Below, piece after piece: positions 16,374 to 25,386 of a stretch of 64,000 bases of DNA. The DNA is from Candidatus Nitrososphaera gargensis Ga9.2 (GTDB lineage Archaea; Thermoproteota; Nitrososphaeria; Nitrososphaerales; Nitrososphaeraceae): contig NC_018719.1 of NCBI RefSeq assembly GCF_000303155.1, positions 310,001 through 374,000 of the forward strand, written 5' to 3'. A program made the translations under genes and the position numbers. The notes beneath the pieces were generated by a model, which was given only the letters and a program-made list of their open reading frames with translations, searched no databases and was not told the origin of the DNA. Position 1 is the first letter of the stretch, and each line of letters starts with the position of its first letter.

Positions 16374-17516
16374 CTATCTTCTTTTGAACATCACAATCGA
16401 TCCTGCCAATATGCTCCCGGCAACAAAGAACGCAAAATACGGGCTGCCTGAGCCAAATGCGTCTGACGAGAGCCCTGCCACGATGGGCCCGGCCGTCCAT
16501 CCTGATCCAAACAGGGCGTTATAGATTCCAAGCTTGGCCCCTATCTGACCTGATGGCGTATCTCTTGTCACCAAGCTGAACGTTACAGGGTAGAATATGC
16601 TAGTGGCAAGCCCGACCAGTGCGATGGCTATTGCAAACGACAGAAATGAAGTGAACACAAATGCAAGCAACATGGCTATTGCTGTCGCCAAAACCGCCAG
16701 CGCAAGCGCAAGAACGCCATACACGGATATCCTTGGCACGAACATCAGAGTGGCAAAGCGCGATATGCCGAACAGGAAGAACAACACCTCGATATCTTGG
16801 CTTGTCAACGATGCCTCATTCATGTACGCGGGAAGCACCGCAAGCACCACCCCGAACGTTATCGCATAGTACAGGATGACAGAGCTGAGCGTCGGACGCG
16901 CGGCCACCTCCCTCATTATCTGCACAGTGCCAGCGCGAACCTCCAAGTCCTTCTGGACCGCAGGCCAGCCGTAGCGGCGCAAAAGCATCGACGGCACCAT
17001 CCCTGCCGCCATGATGGCTGCGGCAAGCTGAAAGAGCATGATATAGTTGAACACATCAAGGATAAGCTTGCCAATAAGAGGCCCAACCATAAAGCCCAAA
17101 ATCCATGCAGCAATGAACGTCGAGATGCTCTTGACCCGCCTATCTGGTGTCGTGTTTGTCGAGACAAGCACCTCGGCAGAGGGCCAAAAGAGGGCGTGTG
17201 CGACGCCGGCTAGCGTCCTGTAAAGCATTATTTCGGGCACTGACTGCACGGTGGAGAGCATAAAGATCGAAAACATGTTGAGCAGTACGCCTGATACGAG
17301 CATGTAGGACTTGTTGAGCCTATCAAGCAGCATGCCAAAAAAGAAAGGCGCAAACATGTAAGGCAGGTAGTTGATGGTCCCGATAAGACCAACCTGCGAG
17401 TAGTCTGCGGCCAGCTGGTCCCTTGCAAACACTGGTACTATGGGCGAGTGCATGCCATACGATACGCCAACGATGGCGGCACAAATTGCAACGAGCAGAA
17501 CTGCGCGACTGATCAT
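16374..17516 (-). CDS. major facilitator superfamily transporter
   Basis: The 380-residue protein shows about twelve hydrophobic helices in two halves. The loop between helices 2 and 3 reads FFFGMLLDRLNKSYML, the MFS motif-A position, and RDTPSGQIGAKLGIYNALFGSGW is typical of multidrug or sugar efflux members. There is no soluble domain. The substrate cannot be predicted. It is 16 bp downstream of the methyltransferase gene on the same strand and ends flush against purN. Confidence 0.88.
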   Translation of the reverse strand: MISRAVLLVAICAAIVGVSYGMHSPIVPVFARDQLAADYSQVGLIGTINYLPYMFAPFFFGMLLDRLNKSYMLVSGVLLNMFSIFMLSTVQSVPEIMLYRTLAGVAHALFWPSAEVLVSTNTTPDRRVKSISTFIAAWILGFMVGPLIGKLILDVFNYIMLFQLAAAIMAAGMVPSMLLRRYGWPAVQKDLEVRAGTVQIMREVAARPTLSSVILYYAITFGVVLAVLPAYMNEASLTSQDIEVLFFLFGISRFATLMFVPRISVYGVLALALAVLATAIAMLLAFVFTSFLSFAIAIALVGLATSIFYPVTFSLVTRDTPSGQIGAKLGIYNALFGSGWTAGPIVAGLSSDAFGSGSPYFAFFVAGSILAGSIVMFKRR

Positions 17517-17532
17517 TGCGATCCTACTACTA

Positions 17533-18231
17533 CTATTTGTAAGCGGCGATTATCACCGCGCCACCCATCATTCCTTTGTCGAACTGCACCCGGGAAAATT
17601 TTTCCTTCAGCATGGAATCAAGCTCTGAATTCTTGGGCCAGCGCAAATAAGTGCCATAAAGCGTCTTGAACTTTAACCCCGCCTTGCCTGCCGCAAAATA
17701 GGCAAAAACGCCGAGGAAATATTTCAGGTATGCCGAGACAAACGCCCTTGCAACGGGGCTATCAGGCTTGCCAAGGTCGACTATGACGAGCCGGCCGCCG
17801 GCCTTCAGCACGCGGTGCATCTCGGCAATCGCCTGCGGTAGCTGTATCGCGTCGCGGAGCGAATACCCACACAGCACCGCGTCAAACGTCCCGTCGCGGA
17901 AGGGCATGTATTCAAAGACGCCAGAGGAAAGCGCCGCCTGCGAATCAGGTAGATAATTTTTTACGTTTGCAAGCATCTCTGGTATTGGGTCGTACATCAC
18001 TATCTTTGCGTCGCCGCCTGCCTCTGCAAGCGCTACGCGGGACATGTTGCCATAGCCCGAGCCAGCGTCCAATACAATGTTGCCGGCCGACACCCTGCCG
18101 CGGATGCCGCGCAACCTGTATTCCTCATCCTTGCCAAGCGAGATTACTCTATTCACCTTATCGTAAACAGGGATTATGTAGCGCAGTACCTCTATTACCT
18201 CGCCCCAGTATCGGCTTCCAAGACCGGACAA
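17533..18231 (-). CDS. UbiE/MenG-like SAM-dependent methyltransferase
   Basis: The 232-residue class I methyltransferase contains the SAM site VLDAGSGYGNMSRVAL, FEYMPFRDGTFDAVLCGYSLRDA and LKAGGRLVIVDLGKP. The N-terminal YIIPVYDKVNRVISLG fits UbiE/MenG enzymes that methylate quinone rings; thaumarchaea need menaquinone-type methylation, so that role is plausible. The C-terminal part is longer and hydrophobic. It is likely co-transcribed with the MFS gene. Confidence 0.85.
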   Translation of the reverse strand: MSGLGSRYWGEVIEVLRYIIPVYDKVNRVISLGKDEEYRLRGIRGRVSAGNIVLDAGSGYGNMSRVALAEAGGDAKIVMYDPIPEMLANVKNYLPDSQAALSSGVFEYMPFRDGTFDAVLCGYSLRDAIQLPQAIAEMHRVLKAGGRLVIVDLGKPDSPVARAFVSAYLKYFLGVFAYFAAGKAGLKFKTLYGTYLRWPKNSELDSMLKEKFSRVQFDKGMMGGAVIIAAYK

Positions 18232-18264
18232 CTGACGGCAGATTCTGCGATGCCATTATTATAG

Positions 18265-18633
18265 CTAGTTTCTTCCGCCTTCGAGCGCTTGTTTCCAGAG
18301 GATGATCCCCGGATCAAATCCTCTGAGCTGCCTCCCAAACTGCTCGTCGCTCAGGCCGTCGGGCTTTACAAAGGTCCAGACGACCGTCGTGCCGCCGTAA
18401 TTCGGGATCATCCTGACATAGACATTCCATTCAAGGCCTTCGCCAGTAAAGACGTGATCCAGCACTCCTGCTTCTCTTATGGGTGCGTGCTTTATCCTCG
18501 ACTCGCCTGCGATAGAGTGATCAAACGTCCACGAACCATCATTGTCCTTTGTGACAGACTTTGCGGCTCCGCCGATCTCCATGCCCATTGGGTCGTTGAA
18601 AAAGTCAAAAACATCGTCAATGCTCCTGTTCAC
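18265..18633 (-). CDS. SRPBCC (START-like) family protein
   Basis: The 122-residue protein begins MNRSIDDVFDFFNDPMGME and contains SWTFDHSIAGESRIKHAP and VWTFVKPDGLSDEQF, the layout of polyketide cyclase/START-like ligand-binding domains with a hydrophobic cavity. The start is close to the domain border, so a few N-terminal residues (first strand) may be missing. Divergent from the TrmB-like gene with 17 bp between the starts. No ligand can be named. Confidence 0.65.
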   Translation of the reverse strand: MNRSIDDVFDFFNDPMGMEIGGAAKSVTKDNDGSWTFDHSIAGESRIKHAPIREAGVLDHVFTGEGLEWNVYVRMIPNYGGTTVVWTFVKPDGLSDEQFGRQLRGFDPGIILWKQALEGGRN

Positions 18634-18650
18634 GAGAGAGCAAAAAGGAG

Positions 18651-19112
18651 GTGGCTAACAGGCTGATTCCAAGCTTGCTAAAATATGCTGGCGCAGGCAA
18701 GCGAAATAGCGCAGAGATATTTGTCGGCCTGAAAGGTCTCCGCACTGCCTATGAAATTTTGTTGCAGGATGCGGCAAGAGGCGACATCTTGCGCTATTTC
18801 TATCCATTCGATGACTATCACGAGATCGCAAGCCCAATCTATGCAAGGTTGCACCTTTTCCAGAAGCAGAAAAGGCTGGATGAGAGAGGCATAGGAACAA
18901 CCGCCTTCCAGAAATCAAAGCACTATCAAGAGCTGAAAAACGTCAACATGCGCTTTGTGTCGTTTCCTCTTCCCGGCACCATGGACATTTTCGGAGACAA
19001 GATGCTGATGGTGTCGTGGGAAAATACAACGGCAATACTGATCACTTCGAAAGAGATCAATGATCACTTCAAGCAGTATTTTGACAGCGTCTGGAGTATG
19101 GCCAAAGTATAG
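18651..19112 (+). CDS. TrmB-type effector domain without DNA-binding domain
   Basis: The 153-residue protein resembles the C-terminal region of TrmB regulators: IFVGLKGLRTAYEILL, a variable sensor segment, RGIGTTAFQKS, and DIFGDKMLMVSWENTTAILITSKEI with a final helix NDHFKQYFDSVW. TrmB proteins usually start with a winged-helix domain of about 100 residues; here only about 20 residues precede the effector region. GTG 18651 is the only sensible start and the upstream 17 bp are shared with a divergent gene, so the HTH is absent rather than missed. Confidence 0.6.
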   Translation: MANRLIPSLLKYAGAGKRNSAEIFVGLKGLRTAYEILLQDAARGDILRYFYPFDDYHEIASPIYARLHLFQKQKRLDERGIGTTAFQKSKHYQELKNVNMRFVSFPLPGTMDIFGDKMLMVSWENTTAILITSKEINDHFKQYFDSVWSMAKV

Positions 19113-19144
19113 AAAAGCAATTATCTTGCTACTGTTCATGCGGC

Positions 19145-21718
19145 ATGTCCGTGGTAAACTACCGTTGCCCGAAATGCAGCTCGCCCCATTCGGTCGGAGT
19201 CGACAAGATATTCGACGGCCGGCTGATATTCAGGTGTGCAAAGTGCAAGATTTGCTCAATAGTCCCGGCGCCTGGCAGCATTGACGAAGCCTACCTTGAC
19301 TTTCTTGACCGGTTCGAAAGCGGCAGCGGCGTCGCAGACGCTAGCGACCTAAAGCTTCTGATGGAACAGGAACGGATAATCCGGCCTGCCAAGGAAATAG
19401 ACGCTCTCATGGCTTCTGCAAATGCGGCCGGCGACCCGCTCCTTGAAGATTTGCTGCGCTCGCAGCAGGACTATGTCGTTGATTTTCAGGCCATAGAAGA
19501 GCCGCCGCCAGAATTCGGATCGAACATTGAAGATCTGCCGGTGGACGAAGCGATAATCAGTGCTTTGAAGGCAAAAAAGATCGAGCGCCTCTACAGTTTT
19601 CAGGAGCAGGCGATCAGGAAAATCCTACAAGGCAATGATGTTGTCATTACCGCGCCCACCGCGTCGGGCAAGACCGAAGCCTTTTGCATCCCTGTATTGC
19701 AAAAGATCGCGGAGGAACTGCCGCGCTTTGGCTCGCTCCGCACAGGCGAGGGCAGCAGCAAAGTGTCTGCAATTTTCATTTACCCCACAAAGGCGCTGTC
19801 CCGAGACCAGTTGCCAAAAATAAAAGAACTGGCAGAGCCGCTTGGCGCAATGGTTGCAGTCCTTGATGGCGACACGCCGGAAAAAGAACGCACTTCAATA
19901 ATGGATTCGCCGCCTGATGTCATTGTCACCAATTTCGACGTGCTGCACTACCACATGATGCACCGGACGAAATTTTCAAGAATGATAAGGACTGCCAGAT
20001 TTCTGGTAGTTGACGAGGCCCACGTCTACACTGGCGTCTTTGGGGCAAACGTGCACCACATCATTGCAAGGCTTGAGAGGCTCGCCGGCAGAAAACTGCA
20101 GGTTATCGCAGCTTCGGCAACATTGCCAAACGCCGATGAATTTTGCCAGACGCTCTTTGGCAGGAAGATGCATATCGTGCAGGGTAGGGGCAGGCGGGGC
20201 AGGATAAACCTTGCAATAATCTTCCCCTCGCTTCGCTCATACCGTTCATTGGCGCTTGACCTGCTGCGGCAGACCACAAAGAGGAAGCACAAGACGATAG
20301 CCTTTGCCAGCTCGCACCTTGGCTCTGAGCTGATGGCGTTCTATGGGTCACGTCAGGGAGTAAGCATCAGAGTGCACCGCGCCGGCCTGCCGCCCGCTCT
20401 CCGGAAGGAAATAGAGCAGCAGTTCAAGTCGGGGCAACTTGCCGCGATATCTGCCACCCCGACGCTTGAGCTTGGAATTGATATTGGCGATGTTGACGCG
20501 ATAATCTCCAACATCGTGCCTGTCAACAGGCTCACTCAGCGCATTGGGCGCGCGGCCAGGCGCGGCCAGCAGGGGTATGCCTTCCTTGCGCTTGGCAACG
20601 ACCCGATAAGCCAGTACTACAAGATGCACCCTGCAGACTATTTGGCTGACCACGAGTATGCATACACCGATCCCGCCAACCCGTTCGTGCAGGAATATCA
20701 GGTGCTTGCGATGGCGTGCGACAGACCACTGTCGATGGCAGAAAGCAAGCCGGTGTGGAACGTGCTCCAGAAGCTCGTCTCAAAAGGCGTTGTCAAAACA
20801 GTCAGGGAAAGGTTCGTGCCCGACTTGAAGCAGGCCATGAAGATGCTGAATGAATACAGCATCCGAGGAATTGGGAGCAGAGTCGATATCAAGTTCAACA
20901 AGAAGATAATTGGAGACCGGTCGCTGCCGCAGGCGCTTGAAGAGCTGCATCCAAACGCGATATACTTTCTGGCAGGCCGGCGTTACAAAGTTCAGGAGCT
21001 GCACTTCGAGCCAAACAGCCAGCCCTACGCTGAGCTTGCCGTGATCCCCTCTGACTATCCATATTATACAAAGGCGCTGACAGACGAGTGGCCTTCCATT
21101 CTGGAAGTGTATGAGAAAAAAGTGGTGTTTGGAATTGAAGTGGCGTACTGCGCTCTCAAGATCCAGAAAAGGGTGCTTGGCTACGCCAACATCGAGATCG
21201 GGCAGGAGGTGGTGCAGGGCAAGAAGGTGGTGCTGGACAAGCCGCTCGAATTCGAGTTCGTGACAAAGGGCTCTGTGTTCAGGGCGCCCAGGCCGGTCGA
21301 TATCTTGCAAAAGGTGGATGACGAGCAGTATGTAGAGATGAGTGGCTTCCACGCTTCAGAGCACGTCATAATAGAGGGAAGCGCCATGATAACCGGCGGC
21401 GCGTCTCAGGACCTTGGGGGCATCTCACTTGGGTCCTCCGGGCTGATATTTGTCTACGACGGGAGCATTGGCGGCAACGGCGCAAGCAGGGCATTGTTTG
21501 ACAGGCTCGACAAGGCGTTTGGGCGCGCGCTGCGCATATTGTCAGAATGTCCGTGCAAAAGCGAGAGCGGCTGCCCGCGCTGCACGTACTCATATAGATG
21601 CGGCAACAACAATGAGTACCTGCACAAGCTGGCTGCGATAGAAGTGATGAATAGAGTGGTAGAAGGCGAAAGAACGGAGATCGGCGATAGGATCGCCGGC
21701 GACCGCGCCCTTGTTTAA
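19145..21718 (+). CDS. DEAH-box helicase with DUF1998 (MrfA/Hrq1-like)
   Basis: The 857-residue protein has an N-terminal zinc ribbon (Cys8, 11, 31, 34), superfamily 2 helicase motifs (Walker A APTASGKTEAF near 170-180, DEAH near 290, SATLP, and motif VI LTQRIGRAARRG) and a C-terminal DUF1998-type Cys cluster (CPCKSESGCPRC, then YRCGNNNEYL). This is the MrfA/YprA/Hrq1 branch, 3'-5' helicases linked to repair of crosslinked DNA. Long and intact. The N-terminal ribbon is an addition relative to bacterial MrfA. Confidence 0.9.
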   Translation: MSVVNYRCPKCSSPHSVGVDKIFDGRLIFRCAKCKICSIVPAPGSIDEAYLDFLDRFESGSGVADASDLKLLMEQERIIRPAKEIDALMASANAAGDPLLEDLLRSQQDYVVDFQAIEEPPPEFGSNIEDLPVDEAIISALKAKKIERLYSFQEQAIRKILQGNDVVITAPTASGKTEAFCIPVLQKIAEELPRFGSLRTGEGSSKVSAIFIYPTKALSRDQLPKIKELAEPLGAMVAVLDGDTPEKERTSIMDSPPDVIVTNFDVLHYHMMHRTKFSRMIRTARFLVVDEAHVYTGVFGANVHHIIARLERLAGRKLQVIAASATLPNADEFCQTLFGRKMHIVQGRGRRGRINLAIIFPSLRSYRSLALDLLRQTTKRKHKTIAFASSHLGSELMAFYGSRQGVSIRVHRAGLPPALRKEIEQQFKSGQLAAISATPTLELGIDIGDVDAIISNIVPVNRLTQRIGRAARRGQQGYAFLALGNDPISQYYKMHPADYLADHEYAYTDPANPFVQEYQVLAMACDRPLSMAESKPVWNVLQKLVSKGVVKTVRERFVPDLKQAMKMLNEYSIRGIGSRVDIKFNKKIIGDRSLPQALEELHPNAIYFLAGRRYKVQELHFEPNSQPYAELAVIPSDYPYYTKALTDEWPSILEVYEKKVVFGIEVAYCALKIQKRVLGYANIEIGQEVVQGKKVVLDKPLEFEFVTKGSVFRAPRPVDILQKVDDEQYVEMSGFHASEHVIIEGSAMITGGASQDLGGISLGSSGLIFVYDGSIGGNGASRALFDRLDKAFGRALRILSECPCKSESGCPRCTYSYRCGNNNEYLHKLAAIEVMNRVVEGERTEIGDRIAGDRALV

Positions 21719-21822
21719 GAAGAGGCTGCGCACAAGAAAGATGTGATTCTTGATAACAACAAAACACCATAATTCTTAAATCCAAATGCTGCCGTGATGG
21801 GCAGCGGAATCATGTTGGCACC

Positions 21823-21984
21823 ATGTCTATAGAAAGACTGAACACCTTTTACGTGTGCAAAAATTGCAGGGCCACTTTTATCTTCAGAGAAGACATGATC
21901 GAGCACCAGAGATCGACCGGGCATGCCGGGGCCCTGGAAATCCCTTTCGAAGAGGCATCATCATCCTCTTATAATAACAGCTAG
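21823..21984 (+). CDS. single C2H2 zinc-finger mini-protein
   Basis: The 53-residue product is one C2H2 finger (FYVCKNCRATFIFREDMIEH, second His in STGH) followed by an acidic, Ser-rich tail (EIPFEEASSSS). It begins at ATG 21823 and lies between the helicase and topoisomerase IB genes, both on the same strand. It belongs to the group of tiny zinc-finger proteins scattered through this window. The target is unknown. Confidence 0.75.
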   Translation: MSIERLNTFYVCKNCRATFIFREDMIEHQRSTGHAGALEIPFEEASSSSYNNS

Positions 21985-22081
21985 CCGGTCCACCTTGGGG
22001 CAGGTTATTATAAACAAAAAGATGACACTGATCTAACTGGGATAAGGTTTAAGAGTAGTTCCAGACGGTTTTTAAATAAAA

Positions 22082-23758
22082 TTGGAAGAGGCCGTCACTG
22101 CGACGCGTATGAAGTGGCAGACGCTTGAGCACAAGGGCGTCGCGTTTCCACCCGAATACCAGCCAAGGGGAATTGTAGTCACCATCAGAGGCGAAAAGCT
22201 GGCGCTCAACAGAGATCAGGAAGAGCTAATTTACGCGTGGGCAAAGAAAAAGGACACACATTATGTGCAGGACCCTGTCTTTCAAGAAAATTTCATGAGT
22301 GACCTCAGGCCGCTCCTGCCTGAAAAATTCAGGAATATCACGATCAAGGACATTGATTTTTCAGCTGCTTATCGGCTTGCAGACGAAGAAAAGCGCATGA
22401 AGGAGCAGGAAAAGGAGAGGTACAAGACGCTGGCAAAGGAAGAGAAAAAAAAGATTTCGCTGGCCAAAAAGGCCGAGCGGGAGAGGCTCAAGGCGACATA
22501 CGGCAAGGCGGTGGTGGACGGGGTCGAGGTCGACATCGCAAACTGGCTGGTCGAGCCGCCGGGGCTGTTCATGGGCCGTGGTCAGCACCCTATGCGCGGG
22601 CGGTGGAAGCCCCGCGTAAGGCCGCAGGACGTCACGCTCAACTTGGGAGAGAACGCCCCGGTGCCGGAGGGCAACTGGAAAGAAATAGTCCACGACCACT
22701 CGTCAACTTGGCTTGCCACTTGGATAGAAAACTTAACTGGCAAGCGCAAATACGTGTGGCTGCATGATTCGGCGGCGCTCCGTCAGGAAAACGACCGCGC
22801 AAAATATGACAAGGCCAAAAAACTGGCCGAGCAGGAGAGCAGGGTGCACCGCGAAGTGATAAGGAGGATGATGAAGGGGGGCGACAAGACTGCGACTGTG
22901 GCCTATCTCATTTTAAAGCTCGCCATGAGGGTTGGCGACGAAAAGGATCCAGACGAGGCCGACACGGTGGGCGCAAGCACGCTCAGGGTCGAGCACATCA
23001 AGTTCCCGCAAGCAGGAGGCGGCAGGCAGATGATAGAGTTTAACTTTTTGGGTAAGGACAGCGTCCCTTGGCAAAAGACCCTCGAGGTTAATTCGGACGA
23101 CACAAAGGCGTTGTATGAAAACCTGAAGAAATTCATGCAGGGCAAAAAGCCAAGCGACCCGATCTTTGACGGTATTAACTCGCGCAAGGTAAATGCATTT
23201 TTGCAGGAGATAATGCCGGGCCTGACTGCCAAAGTGTTCAGGACCTGCATTGCCACGAGGGTGGTGCAGCAAGAGCTGTCAAAGGCCAAGGTCGACAAGA
23301 ACTCTTCAGAGGCTCAAAAGATCTATGCCGCCAGAAAGGCAAACCTTGAAGCTGCGATCAAGTGCAACCACAAAAAGGGAGTCGACCCCAAGAACCCTGC
23401 CGCAAAGAAGGCGCTTGAAAAATTCGAGGAAAGCATAGCCAAAAAGAAGGAGGCGATAGCGCAGCTAAAGGCGGACATTGCGGCGAAGAAATGGAAGACC
23501 GAGCTTCAGGAGCAGCGGCTAAAAGAGCGTCTGGAAAAGATAGAAGTCCAGCTGAAACTGCAACAGGAAACGCGCGACTACAACCTTGGAACGTCGCTTC
23601 GGAACTACATCGATCCGCGCGTCATGAAGGCGTGGCTCAACTATGTCGAGCTTGACTGGACCAAGGTCTACACAGCGACCCTCCAGCGCAAGTTCAAGTG
23701 GGTAGAGGGCCACAAGGACAAGAATTTCCGGACATTCTACCCTGAAATGAAAAGCTAA
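22082..23758 (+). CDS. DNA topoisomerase IB (eukaryote-type)
   Basis: The 558-residue enzyme has the eukaryotic Top1 core: N-terminal PPEYQPRGI region, WKEIVHDHSSTWLATW, LRVGDEKD-like LAMRVGDEKDPDEADTVG, KDSVPWQKT, FRTCIATRV, a long coiled-coil linker (about 430-495), and the C-terminal TSLRNYIDPRVMKAW with the nucleophilic Tyr at about residue 509. Type IB topoisomerase is a hallmark that thaumarchaea share with eukaryotes. TTG 22082 or ATG 22109 (MKWQTLEH) can be the start. Confidence 0.97.
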   Translation: MEEAVTATRMKWQTLEHKGVAFPPEYQPRGIVVTIRGEKLALNRDQEELIYAWAKKKDTHYVQDPVFQENFMSDLRPLLPEKFRNITIKDIDFSAAYRLADEEKRMKEQEKERYKTLAKEEKKKISLAKKAERERLKATYGKAVVDGVEVDIANWLVEPPGLFMGRGQHPMRGRWKPRVRPQDVTLNLGENAPVPEGNWKEIVHDHSSTWLATWIENLTGKRKYVWLHDSAALRQENDRAKYDKAKKLAEQESRVHREVIRRMMKGGDKTATVAYLILKLAMRVGDEKDPDEADTVGASTLRVEHIKFPQAGGGRQMIEFNFLGKDSVPWQKTLEVNSDDTKALYENLKKFMQGKKPSDPIFDGINSRKVNAFLQEIMPGLTAKVFRTCIATRVVQQELSKAKVDKNSSEAQKIYAARKANLEAAIKCNHKKGVDPKNPAAKKALEKFEESIAKKKEAIAQLKADIAAKKWKTELQEQRLKERLEKIEVQLKLQQETRDYNLGTSLRNYIDPRVMKAWLNYVELDWTKVYTATLQRKFKWVEGHKDKNFRTFYPEMKS

Positions 23759-23816
23759 CGTGTCAGAAGACTTATATCATTTCCAGCGTTCCTTTTAAGC
23801 TTGATCGGTCATTCTA

Positions 23817-25352
23817 ATGATATCTACATATCCTTGGAAAGATGGAGCCAGGTTTTTCATTCCAGGGATCCTTCTCCTTGTTGCTGCAATTGCCGACATT
23901 CCTGCGTCCGTGCAGCAGGAACAAGGCTATTCTTCAGAATCTCTCTTTATGGCCGTTTTTCCAAACGGCGATGCGCTTGTCGAATATGACGTCAGCATCA
24001 ATAATCCGCTTGCACAGGAAATAAGGATCAAGCTGTTTGGCGGGGCGCATATCAACGACCTTATCGTCGCCGATTATGAAGACCAACTGGTGGACTATGA
24101 CATAGGGAGCAGCCCGAATGAAATTGTGCTGGACACGCCCGGAGTAGAAAACATCAGGATAAGCTATTCGACGCCAGACCTTGCTAACAGGATCCAAGGC
24201 ATATGGACTTTTGCGCTCAACGCCACCACCGCCTTTTCGGTAAGGCTCCCGCCTGACAGCGTGCTTGTCGATTACGAGCCTATCCCGGCAGCGATAAAAA
24301 TAGTGCCCACCAACCAGCCCCTTTTGACGTTTGACGAGCCCGGCGAGATCCGGGTAAGCTATGCAATAGGTGTGCTTGGGACAGAAGATCAGGCAAATAT
24401 AGCCATCCAGCTTGCAAACGTGGCTATCAGGGAAACTGAAGAGGGACACCCGGGCATCATTCTGACTGGAGCGAAGGACCTGCTCCAGAGAGCAATAGTC
24501 GCCCGTGACGACGGCAAGTTCGCCGAAGCCGAGTCGCTGGCAGGCAGGGCAAACGACGCTGCAGTTACCACAGGCAGGGCTTATGAGGATGCCCAAAGCG
24601 CAATTGCTGCTGCCGACACCCAGATAGATCAGGCCGCCAGCGAAGGCCGCGACATCGTATCTGCAAGGCAGCTGCTGGAACAGGCAAATGACGAGTTTGC
24701 AGGCGGCAACTATACGGCTGCCGCAAGCTCTGCACAGAATGCCATCAAGGCAATAGGTGCAAGACCGCCTGATCCCCAAGTGCCAGTGGCGGCGATCGTC
24801 GCCGGGGCAGTGGCCGCGGCAGGTGGCGTGGGCGCGCTAGTCTTTCTCAAAATGAGAAAGCCGACGCTGCTGACGCCACAACAGCAGAAGAGGGACCCTC
24901 CAAAAGTCTCCAATAACAATAGCAGGACGACGGCAATAATCAGGCCGCCTGAAGTAAAAGAAGCGGAAGAAGAGAAGGGGGGGAAGAAGCCTGCTGGTGG
25001 TGTTGTAGGAGAGCCTCTTGAAGAAGAGGTCAGTAGCGCGCCAGTTGTTGAGCCGGGCGCGATACCTGATTCGCAGAACGACAGGTCTGTTCTTGGCAGA
25101 ATAGTGGGTAGGATACTTGAAGAAAAGCCGCACCTGCGCCCTGAAGACCAGCAGGTGCTCAAGTTCCTTGCTGAAAAGGAAGGGGCCGCCTTTGAAAGCG
25201 AGATCAGGAGCAAGTTCCAGCTGCCCAAGACCACGATATGGAGGCTGGTCAAGAGGCTGGAGAGGGAAGAGCTTGTCGAGATACGCAAGGCCGGCGGCCA
25301 AAACCTTATCAAGCTAAAGTTCGAGGACAGGATGCCTTCTTCCTCTTCTTAG
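23817..25352 (+). CDS. membrane-anchored sensor with C-terminal winged helix
   Basis: The 511-residue protein has an N-terminal hydrophobic segment (13-31), an extracellular beta-rich domain (about 40-200), a helical repeat region (about 200-320, EAESLAGRANDAA, EGRDIVSARQLLEQAN), one transmembrane helix (VAAIVAGAVAAAGGVGALVFL, near 328-348), a Pro/Lys/Glu-rich cytoplasmic linker, and a C-terminal winged helix (VLKFLAEKEGAAFESEIRS, LPKTTIWRLVKRLEREELVE). The layout suggests an outside signal passed directly to a DNA-binding domain. The stop is about 35 bp before the CBS gene. Confidence 0.8.
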   Translation: MISTYPWKDGARFFIPGILLLVAAIADIPASVQQEQGYSSESLFMAVFPNGDALVEYDVSINNPLAQEIRIKLFGGAHINDLIVADYEDQLVDYDIGSSPNEIVLDTPGVENIRISYSTPDLANRIQGIWTFALNATTAFSVRLPPDSVLVDYEPIPAAIKIVPTNQPLLTFDEPGEIRVSYAIGVLGTEDQANIAIQLANVAIRETEEGHPGIILTGAKDLLQRAIVARDDGKFAEAESLAGRANDAAVTTGRAYEDAQSAIAAADTQIDQAASEGRDIVSARQLLEQANDEFAGGNYTAAASSAQNAIKAIGARPPDPQVPVAAIVAGAVAAAGGVGALVFLKMRKPTLLTPQQQKRDPPKVSNNNSRTTAIIRPPEVKEAEEEKGGKKPAGGVVGEPLEEEVSSAPVVEPGAIPDSQNDRSVLGRIVGRILEEKPHLRPEDQQVLKFLAEKEGAAFESEIRSKFQLPKTTIWRLVKRLEREELVEIRKAGGQNLIKLKFEDRMPSSSS

Positions 25353-25386
25353 CCACGCTTAAATAAAGCGTAACCGATAATCATGT

